Positions 43,060 to 56,165 of a stretch of 64,000 bases of DNA are shown here, piece after piece. Source of the DNA: Spongilla lacustris (lineage: Eukaryota > Porifera > Demospongiae > Spongillida > Spongillidae). The notes under the pieces were generated by a model. It did not search any database and was not told where the DNA came from. It saw only the letters and a program-made list of their open reading frames with translations. Location: assembly GCA_949361645.1 (NCBI GenBank), contig OX442418.1, positions 516,341-580,340 of the forward strand, given 5' to 3'. The first letter of the stretch is position 1; every line of letters starts with the position of its first letter. The translations under genes and the position numbers were made by a program.

Positions 43060-43742
43060 GTGGAGCTTCATGACATCACATATGATAACATGTTGGCCTT
43101 TCTGGAGTACCTGTATACTGACCACTCCCCTATTGAGGAGGGGGACTCTGTAGGAATCTTGATCCTCTCCAATGAATATGTGATGCCTCGGCTGACAGCA
43201 CTATGTGAGCTCTATATCACTAAGGAGGTGGATAGGGCGACCTCCAAGTGCATAGCTCGAGCAGACATTGATGTTGTTGGTATGTGCCAGCTCCTTCCTC
43301 ATAGACACGATGTCACATGACATAATTATTATGTTACTTAGTGTTGGAAAGTTACTATTCAAAGCATTTTCAGAAAATTGCATTACTTGCTCTTATGAAC
43401 GTGGTGGAAGTATATTAATTGTTTTTTTCCCTTCTAATTGCAGCCTTCCTGCTAATAGCCCAGCTGCACAATGCTCCACAGCTCAGTGCCTGGTGTCTCC
43501 ACTTCATCTCCAGTAACTACACGGCCTTCTCTTCAAAGCCAGAGTTCTCCCTCCTCACAGATGACAACCTCAGCTATGTGGAGGCACACCAGTGGCCTCC
43601 TGTATTGTATCTGAAGGCCATGGAGGAGTACAGGAAGAAGTACGAGGAGGATGGGGAGGAGGATAAGGGTACGGAAGGAGAGAGGCCTGCAGTGTTAGCT
43701 GCTGGAGAAGTGAGGTCATCCGAAAAGTGTTCTGTCATGTGA
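43060..43742 (+). pseudogene. RhoBTB copy B: last two exons only
   Basis: Exons 43060-43279 and 43444-43742 match exons 6 and 7 of RhoBTB-A almost residue for residue ([60 protein letters not shown]) and end SSEKCSVM before TGA. Splice sites are intact and both frames are open. No GTPase, BTB1 or exon 5 lies upstream; instead the stop of Kelch-Roco B is 1.2 kb before. It is either a truncated duplicate without promoter, or these exons are spliced onto upstream transcripts. High conservation with few changes argues for a young duplication or selection. Confidence 0.8.
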
Positions 43743-44074
43743 CTCAGTGCAAAGGTCACATGATCACACCAGAGCAATTAAGCAGTGCAGTGTGTATACT
43801 GCACAGCTACCCTATGTGTTCACCATATGTATGTCTTTGTGTGTGCCACAACACTCCCTTCCTGGACAATCTACTCCAGAGTAATATATCGCAGGACAGT
43901 TTGGGTTTGACTGGATTGATGGGCTGCATATATATTTTTTGCCATAGTACAGTTAAAAAACAAAACAAATTTAAAGATCAAGGACAGGGATTAGCGTGAT
44001 CATGAAGCAGTTTTTATCACAATGTCCCTGATTAGGTCAGTATTATGAAAACTGTATATTCACATTCAGTTTCA

Positions 44075-44275
44075 TTACTTTGATGAAGTACAAAACCACA
44101 CATAATCTAACTCATCTATAGCTCTTTCTGGAACATCCACAACACAGGCCAAGTGGTACCACTTCTTGCATCCTGAGCACAAAAACTTGTCTTCTTTGCA
44201 TTTTCTCCGCTGGAAACATGAAGAGAACTGCTTCTTAATAAATGCTGCCTCATTTCACGCACAGTGATCAAGTTA
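44075..44275 (-). CDS. PHD-finger 3' exon
   Basis: Minus-strand frame: SCFQRRKCKEDKFLCSGCKK, then WYHLACVVDVPERAIDELDY and VWFCTSSK followed by TAA (44075-44077). The Cys/His order C-x5-C-x7-C-x2-C-x4-H-x2-C-x15-WFC follows a PHD zinc finger, a chromatin-reader fold, although the last Cys of the usual pair is absent before the stop. It lies tail to tail with RhoBTB-B; a truncated counterpart follows RhoBTB-A. The 5' part of the gene is not seen; PHD fingers also occur in transposon proteins. Confidence 0.5.
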
Positions 44276-44422
44276 TAATTAGCTAAAGCTGTTGCAAGAA
44301 CAGTGACAAATAAGTCATTTTCCTTCTCTGGAACTAAGACTAAGGAAGGAGCTATCTGATAGTTTTAGCCTGAGTTCTGAAATGCGGGATCCAACTTTGC
44401 CAGGTCCAGCTGGCATTGTGAT

Positions 44423-44427
44423 GTGTG

Positions 44428-44510
<83 letters not shown>
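44423..44510. repeat. (GT)n microsatellite
   Basis: About 88 bases of GT with one TTTG interruption near 44441. Confidence 0.95.
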
Positions 44511-44511
<1 letters not shown>

Positions 44512-45429
44512 GGTGTACCGTGAACATCACTATATTTATTTTAAACTGAAATGCACACAGTTGTTTAATTTGATTGCAAGAGCTGAAGAAGGGAGGAGTC
44601 ATCATTCAGAGGCATATTGAAATCAGAGGCTGCATATAGGAGATATGGCAGCACAGGTGTGGAGCCAAGTCACTAAGGAGCCAGTTGTGAGAGAGGCTGG
44701 TGCTAACACAGGAGATGATGGACTGCAATTCATGTGGGGCCCATAAGGGTGCATGGCAACCTCATGCATGTGAGAGGCATTATTTGGCATCGAATCGAGG
44801 TCATTGACACTGATCATCGCAACCGTTCACCTGAATCAGTCTTGAAGTCTAGAGTTCATTATGATTCTGATAAACTGTGATATGTATGTGTGTGTTAAAA
44901 CAATCATAAAAATATTCATCTACTAGGTCTTACTCCGTGAAAAATCACGGAAGTGATTCTATAAGAAGTGCAGAATGTTTTTTTTTTTTTTTAACATACA
45001 GTAATCTACCACCTGTTGTAATATACGGTTACTACGCAACCTATTGAATAGCCCGCGCACGCAATGTACATGTACTACTTCCGGTCTGTACGATATGAAT
45101 GAACACCGGTCAATTGCCATTGGTCATTTGTGTGGGAGTGGTCGTTTCTATTGGTTGCTAGGTACGTGTTGCTAGTTGTGATCTAACCCACAATTGTAGA
45201 GGCTAGGCGGAGTTTATAAATAGGTGGCTACGCGGACGTACGTACGGACGTTGGAAATTATAGTATTAGATGCGTCCCAATTGAATCGTAATGTTAGCCG
45301 TTATATAACTATCAGGACCCACGGTAGTGGGTCCTATGTAGGATTGGCTTCGTGGGCGTGGTTTTCGATCGAGCGTTTTAAAACAGTAACGAAGTCTTGC
45401 CTTTACTCGCCAGCTCGCATATAATCCAT
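44511..45429. other. No gene seen
   Basis: Ordinary A/T-rich sequence. A poly(T) run sits at 44980-44993, and a GGACCCACGGTAGTGGGTCC palindrome at 45314-45333. Nothing else was recognised. Confidence 0.5.
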
Positions 45430-45732
45430 CTCAAACATGACAGATATGCACATATAACGTGAGCTTCACTAAACAGTGCCGTTTACTTGGAGTGACAAGT
45501 CGGTACCAAAATTCCGCCATTTAATTTTTGTTCTCCTCCGTCTTCCGTTCATCACGTATAACTCGCGACAGGAACGTCGTAATAAGACGAGATTAGCTTA
45601 AAAAAGTAGCATTTTAACTCCAAACGCATCTTTTTATGCAGATCAGATGCACAATTGTAAGCTGGTGATAAAATACCGTGAAATAACTCGAGCAGGTGCA
45701 ATTCATTATCGATAAAAATTCTCGGTTGCCTA
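45430..45732. mobile_element. Dispersed repeat shared with the DIRS-like remnant
   Basis: About 300 bp that recur in reverse complement at 58973-59272 (shared blocks CGTGAGCTTCACTAAACAGT / GCCGTTTACTTGGAGTGACA / GACGTTCCTGTCGCGAG / GCAATTCATTATCGATAAAA). In the second location it runs directly into a tyrosine-recombinase coding fragment, which suggests both are pieces of one DIRS-like or related element. Here it stops at GTTGCCTAGCAG. Confidence 0.75.
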
Positions 45733-45937
45733 GCAGTATGCAATATGACGCCACACACGCGTCTTAATTTACTGTTGCCAGGCTACACATAAGCAGCTGC
45801 AGACACGTTTACAGCAGGCAGTTCTAATTCAGCAAAGGTGACCAAGCCAATAAAAACGGCTCGTTAACAAAGAGAACTCTGAGTTTAAGATATCAGAATA
45901 AAGGTAGCCTATCAATAAAATTAAAAAGAGGCATATA

Positions 45938-45986
45938 TATTCAACGAGCGGGAGGAGGGCTGTCCGCCTTCGGCCGATTCAACGAG

Positions 45987-46025
<39 letters not shown>

Positions 46026-46125
46026 CTGTCCGCGTAAAACTGCGTGCAAAAAAAAAAGTATTTTGGACAAAAGGGCCCCGGGGTTGCAACCCCCAACCCC
46101 CTGTATCCGCCCCTGGGAAACACTC
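45938..46125. mobile_element. Single-unit copy of the G-tract element
   Basis: Same unit as the array at 7536-8090 (CTGTCCGCCTTCGGCCGATT then CAACGAGC and a run of about 38 G), followed by the AACTGCGTGCAAAAAAAAAA / GGGTTGCAACCCCC block and ending CCTGTATCCGCCCCTG. Confidence 0.75.
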
Positions 46126-46151
46126 CTGGCAGAGAAAAAAATTAGGGGAAC

Positions 46152-46448
46152 AAGTAAATCAAAAACTTCTCTATCGAGAAAGTGATTGGTGGGATGTAGG
46201 ATTGGTGGTGCAAAAAGCAAAGAAACAAGGTACGGTATATATGTTAAAGTGAGGTTTGGTAGGATCCTACAACTATAACAGTCCTACATTTGCAAATAGG
46301 CTTCTTCGTTTGCAAATTCAGGACTGTGAGTTGTAGGATCCTACCAAACCTCACTTTAACATACCGTACCTTGTTTCCTTGCTTTTTGCACCACCAATCC
46401 TACATCCCACCAATCACTTTCTCGATAGAGAAGTTTTTGATTTACTTG
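46152..46448. mobile_element. Foldback MITE, family 3, copy 1
   Basis: About 297-bp palindrome: AACAAGTAAATCAAAAACTT at the left and its reverse complement at the right, with arms containing CTATCGAGAAAGTGATTGG and GTTAAAGTGAGGTTTGGTAG and a short loop (TTTGCAAATAGGCTTCTTCG). A second copy is at 56611-56848. Confidence 0.9.
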
Positions 46449-46979
46449 TTAATCATAGATTGAATGTGGCATTGTGACTTAAGTCACAAATCTTAGTTAG
46501 TAGAAATTGTACTGATTCACGTCATATGGAGAAATGGCCCATACATAGGCAGTCATCTTGCTTTTATTTTCAAATTGAATTTTAAACATTTATAATTTAC
46601 TATAAATCGGTCTGATTGTGAATCTGTGTTTTATATAATTATGGCATGAACCATTCGTGTAGTAAAATCAAGACAAAAAATTAATTTCTACCGCGCATAA
46701 TTTATTCATAAACAATTTGTCATAACGTAATACCTTGCGTCATCTGGGATTAAGTTACAGTTATTGCATACGTTGCAACTAGTTAACTGTTAATTGCAGA
46801 TGAATTATTAATGATAATACACAATCGTAGCTTTGGAGATGTGGAGGCAGCAATAAACGGATTGCCCTGCATGATTTCAACTTCTGAGATTCAGGTGTTT
46901 TGGTGAGTATACTGTGTGAATTTAGTATGTGCAGAACAGGCATATATTCGATGCAGTGAAGGGGGAGGAGATATGGCCT
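46449..46979. other. A/T-rich region, one weak exon-like frame
   Basis: Between 46799 and 46903 a short open frame (DELLMIIHNRSFGDVEAAIN) follows an acceptor-like TTAATTGCAG and ends at TGA. No family is recognised and no neighbour exon was found; it is mentioned as a weak candidate only. Confidence 0.25.
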
Positions 46980-47470
46980 TCTCCCTATACTAGTACTGTA
47001 TGGAATTCTCCCTGTACTGTTGGCCTTCTCCCGGACCGTTAATTGCCCGTCTCCTTATACTGTTGGTCTTCTTCCTGTAGTGTTAGACTGGTGGCCTTCT
47101 CGCTATACTGTTGGCCTTCTCCCTATACTGTTGGCCCTTCTCCCTATACATTGGCCTTCTCCCTATACATTGGCCTTCTTCCTATACTGTTAGCCTTCTC
47201 CCTATATACTTTTGGCCTTCTCCCTATACTGTTGGCCTTCTCCCTATACTGTTGGCCTTCTCCCTATACTGTTGGCCCTTCTCCCTATACTATTCCTATA
47301 CAGTTGACCTTCTCCCTGTACTGTTGACCCTTCTCCCTATATGGTTGACCTTATCCCTATACAGTTGGCCATCTCCCTATGCTGTTGGCTTTCTCCCTAT
47401 ACTGTTGGCCTTATCCCTATACTATTTCCTATACAGTTGGCCTTCTCCCTATACTATTGGCTTTCTCCCT
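46980..47470. repeat. Roughly 20-bp minisatellite (CCCTATACTGTTGGCCTTCT)
   Basis: Around twenty imperfect copies with period 19-21. A shorter array of the same unit lies at 49078-49200. The array stands just before the remnant of a third Kelch gene. Pyrimidine-biased units, no coding sense. Confidence 0.9.
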
Positions 47471-48400
<930 letters not shown>

Positions 48401-50830
48401 AAGTACTTCTGTTTAAGGGCCTGGAGAGGTACATTAACTTGTACATGTACTCTTTGTTACATGTACTATTGTTTATCTTTATAGACACCTATATGTACCC
48501 AGGACTAATTTCAAAAATGGTCTCATCTGGTGGCTACCAGATGCAGGTATAAACCCTAACCCTGACTACCTACACAAAAGTTCTGGTAAATTTAATATTA
48601 CTACATTTGCATCTGAGGCTGTGCTTTAAAAGGTGACCATGCGCTATATTCATTTGAGTTGCACACAACATGTTACCTAAGTGTGGTCACCTTAACCCTT
48701 CTATACATGTACATGTATGTAGCCAAGTCATCCTATGCCCTTCATGCAACTTTTTTGGCTGTAGGTCACTACATGTACATGCATCAAAGATACATGTAGG
48801 TAGTGATTTTAGTGGTTACCTAAGTTTTGCAAAGCAACCACATCCATTGTGTGGACAAGGAAACCACAAGCCAGCCCTAAGCTAGCTACTGGCCTAACAA
48901 GGGATAATGGTTCTGGGGCTATGCTAAAGCTTCATACATGTATGTAAGTTGGCCCATGCCCATTTAGTGTTTGCATAGTTATCATGTAGAATAACCTTAT
49001 GGGCCCACTTCGTACATACATGTATGGACACACCTCCCTTGACAACTTACATGTACATGTACATGTTATATACTATACTGTTGGTCAGTTGACCTTCTCC
49101 CTGTACAGTTGGCCTTCTCCCTCTATACTGTTGGCCTTCTCCCTATACTGTTGGCCTTCTCCCTATATAGTTGGCCTTCTCCCTATACTGTTGGCCTTCC
49201 CTAAAGGTTTTCATTCTTAGTATGCACGGCATTACATGTAGTACCTTGCTCTCATTACTGTCAACAGTAAGGCTCTCAACTGTAGTACTCCAAGCCTAGC
49301 TGGCAACAAGTAGACAGGCAATAGAATAATCCTGGGGCTCACCAAAAATGTACATACATGTATGGACACAAGTAGTAGTGCTGCACATCTGTTAACATAC
49401 TATGAACTTCCAGGACACAGCTATTCCCTAGGACAACCAGCAAAACCAGGCTTAGTGCACAAAGATGCATGGCATTGTGCATGAGATTATTCACTGTAGG
49501 TGCAGACCTAGACTTTTATCAGCACAGTCTGGCCACACAACAAAATTCATGACATTGGACTATTGTTACCTTGTACAAACATCAAAATAAGATAGGATCA
49601 GCAGGTGTTTATGTACACACACACACACACACACATCAGCTGAACGTGGGGGAGGAGGAGGCAGCAATAGGCAACATCTGCCAGTATCACTTACGGTTTC
49701 CAGTTCATGCATTTGCTACAGATGTTACGTGTACAAGAAGCACACCATTACATGCATGTACTTCCTATAACACCAGGGATTTACCGCACCTACCCCCTGG
49801 TGTACATGTGGCATGTCACTTGCTGTTCTGTCAATTAATCCAGGGTTCACAAACATGCCATTTAACTGTACATATGAAGGGAAGACTTCCTACAATAACT
49901 GCAGCAATGCAAGTAGAACATCATAACACAAACTTTCATGAATCCCTCAATTTTATTTAGCCAGTTAGACACTCAATGTTTTGGCATATACAAACTGCCA
50001 CCACAACCTGTACAAAAAAACCAAATAATACTTTTTCTTTTCCTCCTCCCTTCAATTTCCTTACCTCCCCTTCCATCTCCCTCCCTCCTCATCCCGTCAA
50101 TTTTCCTACCTCTCCCTCCCTCCCATCACTCTCGCTCCTCCTCTCCCCTATCCCCATTCACCCCGCTGGCCCCGGCTCTCATCTTATAGCGCATGTCAAA
50201 TGAAGTATTATCCGGCTGAAAGGATCATGTGTGAAAGGAAAAAGGTAAGCTAGCTGGGTTTGTTTAAAAAAAAAAAACAAAAAAAAAACCTGAAAACTGA
50301 ATAATACCATGCTTTCCAGAATGGAAGAATAGTTTATCTAGTGTTGTAAAGTGGTTAAGAAGACACTTATATTGGGTTGAAGAAAAGGACGTAAGTTAAC
50401 CTGTTCTCTTCTACAGTATGCAATATGTGTGTTCAGGTGTATTCTAGTAATCACTGCATTTTTATTTCAGGGAGTTCAAGTGTCAGCTTAAATTGATTTT
50501 TCACATACAACGCTCACTAGCTGCAGGAACAACCAGAAGGAACAGTGCATGTGCATGGATGTCACTATGGATGTAATGTAGCGTTACTGTTGTGTTAATT
50601 TAACTGCAGGTGTCACAACAAAGCACTGTTGTACATGTACATGTGATCATGTTTCAAAAGATTCAACCACATGCAATGGCGTCCTAGGCTGGTTTGTTTC
50701 TCAGACACTCGATACCTCAGGATGCACTCGGATAGCTCACAACATCAACAACCATTCATTCATTATACTGAATCATACACGTAATCACATTCACACACGT
50801 GATCCTATATATCTCTAATCACTGAATGTT
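48401..50830. other. No gene seen; TACATGTA-rich and pyrimidine-rich stretches
   Basis: Many ACATGTACATGT motifs (48460-49400), a second CCCTATACTGTTGGCCTTCT array at 49078-49200, a short CA run at 49615-49634, and a C/T-rich stretch at about 50035-50180. No splice-supported exon, RNA gene or palindromic element was recognised. Confidence 0.5.
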
Positions 50831-50834
50831 TCCG

Positions 50835-51130
50835 GACATCACAGTTCCTCCCCATTTCACACTGGTGACAGACCACCATCCCTTGGTGTCCATTCTCAAC
50901 CCGGAAAAGGGATTACCAGCAGTGACGGCAGCACGGTTGCATTGGTATATGCGGTAGGCTAGCCCTATCTTGATATCAGGTACAAGAGTACCACTCAGCA
51001 CACAAATGCTGATGCACTTTCACGTCTCCCAGTGGTGGCCGACATGCAGATGGCACAAATGGACGAGGAGGAAGGAGGGACATTCCCAACTACAAACTCT
51101 CCTGGTCGAGGTGGCAAAATTAGGAAGAAC
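50835..51130 (+). pseudogene. Ty3/gypsy pol fragment (RNase H end)
   Basis: Plus-strand pieces: FTLVTDHHPLVSILNPEKGL, PAVTAARLHWY, then after a frame change YKSTTQHTNADALSRLP. TDHxPL and NADALSRLP are the RNase H/tether signatures of Ty3/gypsy elements. The family is different from the intact element at 27060. A stop and frame change make it dead. Confidence 0.75.
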
Positions 51131-51249
51131 AACAACAATTAAGGGACCTGGTGTTAGCAAGGGTGTTTCAGCCTATTCAGGAGGGATGGCCACCCAAAAC
51201 TACAGAAGAGGTCCGGTTATAAAGCCATGCTTTGAGTAGAGACATGAAC

Positions 51250-51407
51250 TATACATGTACAGCAGTACAATCCTGTGAAAGGATACAGGGAGAGGTATAG
51301 GCCTGTACCACTGTTCACGGAGGGGTACAGGTCTGCTCAGGGATACAGGCATGTTCAAGGAGGGGTACAGGGATACAAGCCTGGACAGGGGTACAGGCCT
51401 GTACTGG

Positions 51408-51440
<33 letters not shown>

Positions 51441-51860
51441 ACAGGACTGTACAGTGGGTACAGGCTTGTACAGGGGTAAAGGCGTGTACATGCAGGGAGG
51501 GGTACAAGCCTGGACAGGGGTACAGGCCTGTACTGGGGTGGGTGGGGGGGGGGGGGGGGGTTGGGGGTACAGGACTGTACAAGGGTATAGGCTTGTACAG
51601 GGGTGCAGGCCTGTACAAGGGTAATGGTGTGTACAGGGAGGGGTAGTGGCCTGGACAGGGGTACAGGCCTGTACTGGGGGGGGGGGGGGGGGGGGGGGGG
51701 TGTACAGAACTGTACAAGGGTACAGGCTTGTACAGGGGTGCAGGCCTGTACAAGGGTAATGGCATGTACAGGGAGGGGTAGTGGCCTGTACAGTGGTACA
51801 GGCCTATAAAATTGTACAGGCCTGTGCAATTTGGGGTACAACCAATTGTATTGATACATA
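51250..51860. repeat. GTACAGGCCTGTACA-type tandem repeat with poly(G) runs
   Basis: Imperfect short repeats built from the palindromic word TACAGGCCTGTA and GGGGTACAGG, with longer units (about 130-150 bp) that each contain a poly(G) run (about 51409-51438, 51543-51560, 51677-51700). Lies between two gypsy fragments of opposite direction. Confidence 0.88.
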
Positions 51861-51872
51861 GCAGTTGTTCAT

Positions 51873-52460
51873 TCATGATGAACTCCACATACATATAGGT
51901 TTACCCATTGTCCTCTGTTTCATTCCATTTCTCTTGTCTTTTGCTAGGCCATGTAGTGATCCCCATTTCAGTCTGTCCCATTCTTCTTTGCTTTCATCAT
52001 CCCCCTTTAGTTCCTTCACAGAGTGGTCTCTAGTGGGTACACCCTTTCCAACACCTGTTCCTTCTGCCCTTTTCTTTGCACAACACGCCCTCTCAATTTG
52101 CCCCCATTTCCTGCAAACTTTGTTTCTGAACCTGCACTGTTGAGTATCATGCGCTCCTCCACACCTGTTGCAAGCCCCTAGGCCTGACGGTCTCCCCCTT
52201 CTTGGTGGTGCTGCCACTTGATGTACTTCCTGTTCTGCGACACTCTGCAACTGTTCTGCGCGTCTTTAGTCTCCCTTTCCGCTTTGGCAAAAGTGAGGTC
52301 TGCCTTTGTGAGGAGTCTCTTCTGTACCCCCTCGTCCCTCATACCAAAGAACACCCTGTCTCTCAGCGTCTCTGATAACGTCGCACCAAACGCACAGGCA
52401 AACTTGCTGCATACCACATATCACACTTTCTCCCTCCTTTTGTCCCGTTTGTGGAACCGT
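51873..52460 (-). pseudogene. Ty3/gypsy gag fragment
   Basis: Minus-strand frames: CAFGATLSETLRDRVFFGMR then EGVQKRLLTKADLTFAKAE, and after a frame change CNRCGGAHDTQQCRFRNKVC with a second, degenerate knuckle. LRDRVFFGMRDEGVQKRLL plus a CCHC knuckle is typical of gypsy Gag. The opposite strand to the pol fragment at 50835, so the two are inverted relative to each other. Confidence 0.72.
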
Positions 52461-55400
52461 ACGTTCTGCGATGACTAGAGGTTTAGGGCAAATTAGGCGC
52501 TACGTGTGTCGTTAAGGCTGCGACCAGTTGCTCGTACGTTCGGTCTTTCAATTTCTGGGGTGCTACGAGCGCTCAGAGCAGGCCAAATGTAATACAGGCG
52601 TCCTTTTTCTGTTCGGCTTCCACTTTATTTGCCAGGAAGAAATGTTCTAGCCGCTCGACGTATTAACTCAACCAGTCTTCCGTTGACGCGTCACACTCCC
52701 CTGCCATCCTTCTTAGCTATCCCATGCACCCTCGTCGCCACTGTAGACCTCAGGATGCACTTGGATAGCTCAGATCCAGCTACAGCTACGTGTAGGCCTA
52801 CATCTCCTGTCTGAGCAGCCGGTCGAGGTAAGCAGCCTAACATCATTTTAATACAACGATCTGTCTTGCAGAAAACACAGACTCGAAGCTTTTAGTATTC
52901 CATGGCATGTACTAGTAGTTACCCCCGGCACGGGGCGGCACCTGGCCCACCACGCCCTCTGCTCGACTCCAGCTTTGCAAAATGCTGGCATGTCCTAGTC
53001 TCATTTTATTAACTATGGAATACCCTTGATTTTATTACATGTAAATATCTATGGCAACACATAGAAACGCCATTTAAAAATGGCGCCTTATTGCACCAAA
53101 ACTGATTTACTAAAATGGTCCCCAAATTCTTCACGACAACATCCACTTTTTTTCGTATATGATATTATTTGGATAGTTGTAGAATTGTTTCAGAGGGTGG
53201 CAAAAGTTCTAACCCCCCTCTGTTCATTAGTTATAACTAATGGAATATCTTAATTAGCATGATTTTTTTTCCATTTTCTGTACAAGTCTATGGAATATCA
53301 TATTTTCAGAAATGGTCCCAGAATTTTGGACGATACAAGGTATAAAATTTGAAATTGCCTACATTTAAACATCATTTAGAGTAGTATTAGAGGGTGGCAA
53401 AAGTTGCAGGTCCGTTAGTTAAGTAAATAATAATCAAGTTAGTAAAAACGCCATACATTCTCTATGGAACGTACCGCGGAATGAAATCCAAAAATTTACA
53501 AACCGCAACTTTCGTGTCCGTTGATTTCTCCATATGTGGTCTGTCAAAACTTAGTTACACTTATAGGATGGCTACAAAATATATGTCTACATGTATATAT
53601 GGGCAAAGCACTGCACGACCTTGCTCTGTGCATGCTTTGTGAATTCAACCACACATCCAAATAAGCTTCATCAGACGTGAAGCCGGAGATTGAATTGACG
53701 AGCCAGCTCTAGCAAAATGAAGGCTGTTTACAACAAAAGAGCTGTATGGGGTGGTCCAGGAAACTTTGGGAAGCATATAATCACCATATATACCAGTACA
53801 TGTACATGTAGGTATGCACTGAAGGCTAACTGTAGCTGGGCTTGATGTAGGAAACTGTCTGGCAAAGCCAGGACCTGTTGTGGTAACAATTTACTACCTG
53901 CTACAGTTGACCAGCCCCCCCCCCCCCCCCCCCTCCCCCCCCCCCCCGTTAATTATGATACAAGGTAGGTACTTTAATAAATTTTTAAAAATGAATAACT
54001 TTTATGCATAACCTAAAAGAGCAAATTGAATGCATCAAAAATATGCTTTTGCCACGGAAAACAGATTACTATTTCAAAAGTTATAACGTTACGGCAAACA
54101 TTGCGTCGCGGGTGACGAACAATGTACGCAATGTGAATGGACCGCGATATAAAAAACTGTGACCGCCTGACTTCTCCATGCAGCTACTGTAAAAGTATTC
54201 ATAATAATGATGCCATAATTGCATAAAATACAACATAGGTACTCTTTATAAGGTTCACAGGGTCAAATACACATTACATCTAAATTTAGGTATATCTCAT
54301 TATATATAATCTATAGCTGCCAATACAGCAATAGCCCGTATAGCGATATCATAATGTTCTCCCCTATTTATTCACATTCATCATTCTTCCAATGTGTAAT
54401 AATTACTTTAGGAACTTGAGACTTCTTTGATTGATTTACACATATATGTCCATTGTATAGGACATTTTGACGATCCACATACCATAGGTGTTCAATAATT
54501 ATATCACAGACCATTAATAACTGATCACGCCCATAGCTATTGAGACATCAGGAGAGAGCTTGACCATCACCTTAGGCAGGCATCGGGAGAGTGCAATGCC
54601 TACTCTTACTTGCTACAAAGGCTATCAGTTGCAGTACAATGTGGAAATGCTGCTTCTATTATGGATTCTGTGGGCCAGCATGCAGTGGTAGACTTTTTTC
54701 TTTATCTTTTTACTAGTATAGTTACTTATTGTGCATTGCTTATGCTTACCTTTATTATTTTCAAATAACTGACGCGTTAGATAAAATGCTTTAATAATAT
54801 ATTTTTCATTATGAGATATCAGGAAACTCATTTGATAATTCCACTTCCTTTTCTGCCACACATTGCAACTTCTTTTCTATCTTCCTCCTTGAATTGTTCT
54901 CCTTAATTCTTTAGAATCTTATCTTTAAGTTGCTGATCTTGCAATATAGTCATGCTGTTTACTAACTAACTTTACTCTCTGAGCTTGTCTGATGCAAAAT
55001 TTAACCAGGCTATATTTTCTTGCTTGTTCTGAGAGTGTGCACACAACCACTTGTTTCCATCATTTAACATCAGATGCTTTTCTATACAGGTAATCAGCCA
55101 GGCCAAGGGTGCATTGTGTTCAGCAAACATATTTGGTGAACATTGGATGGTGATAGATGAGCTAAAGTACCTTCAAGGTAGCCATGCAACTGTGTCTATA
55201 TTACACATATTACACCTTTAAGTAGCTAGTGTACTACAATTTCTATTATCTTATCTTATCTTATTCTGTTGTAGCATGCAGAATTTTGTACTTCAAGGTT
55301 CAGGGAGAGCAGTAATTTTCAAACCTGCCATTTGATCCAAAGCTACTTCAATAACTGGGCATATGCTGGTTATGGGTAGATGTATTTCTCAATGTTACTG

Positions 55401-55940
55401 CATAGCTAGGATACATAAAATGAAAATATTGTCTTGAAAAATACGCTGTGTGGGCACCATCATATTTTTATGATTGAGCTGCTGATATGGCGGTTCATGC
55501 TGTACAATACTTTCCATAACTAACGCGTGCCTTGACGAATTCGGTGCGTATTAAATAGAACTATCACACAATTAACTCTTTGACACATAAACAAAATAGA
55601 TTGTCTATGCGTTGAAAATACAAAAAATAAGTTTAATTCCCAGGACCTGCGCCGATAATCATGAAATTTTTATCCTGATATAGGCAAGGACCTAATAAAC
55701 ATGGGAAACGCTTCCTCAAGTGAGTGCTTTAAGAATCTAGGGAATGGCTAATCGCGACCGATTACTATGGAAATCAACGAGGCACACAAAATAACGCCGT
55801 ATGCTGGCTTACATTTAAATACCAATAGTGTATCGGGCAACCCCTTTTGTTCTGTATTCTAGCAATAAAGTCCTAAATACCTTGCAAACAACTTTACAAA
55901 GCGCGCGTCTTCTTAAGCACTCGTAGAGAAATCCTAAATA
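52461..55940. other. Long A/T-rich region, no gene recognised
   Basis: It holds retroelement-like debris to about 52800. A 26-base direct-repeat block (ACCTCAGGATGCACTTGGAT ...) at about 52748 recurs at 50712. AGAGGGTGGCAAAAGTT occurs twice (53192-53208 and 53389-53405) within a loosely repeated unit. A poly(C) run spans 53917-53946. No open frame of convincing composition and no RNA gene seen. Confidence 0.5.
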
Positions 55941-55945
55941 CGGCA

Positions 55946-56165
55946 GTGGCGGATCCAGGGGGGGGGGGGGGGGGGGGGGGGGGCACCGGGGGCACGTGCC
56001 CCCCCCCCCCCCTTCCGGACGACTCATTAAATATTCATGAGTGTATTTTGCGTACCGCGTGCGATTATAACCGCACGAAGCTACAGCGCTGATGCATGTA
56101 CTGACAGGGGCGGATCTGGGGGGGGCACCGGGGAGACCCCCCCCCCCCCCCCCCCCCCCCCCAAA
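55946..56165. repeat. GGCGGATCC/GGGGCGGATCTGG element ends with poly(G)/poly(C) runs
   Basis: Two facing or adjacent ends (GGCGGATCCAGG at 55948 and GGGGCGGATCTGG at 56108), each followed by long G and then C runs. These resemble the border of the G-tract elements at 7536, 36314 and 46120. Confidence 0.6.

Noticed and set aside
46799..46903. Short exon-like frame after an acceptor-like site
   Set aside because: No partner exon, no family, and similar frames are expected by chance in A/T-rich DNA.
51200..51894. Cys/Tyr/Pro-rich frames (YRPVPL, CTGLYPCP repeats)
   Set aside because: They follow the GTACAGG tandem repeat and G runs; both strands and several frames are open.
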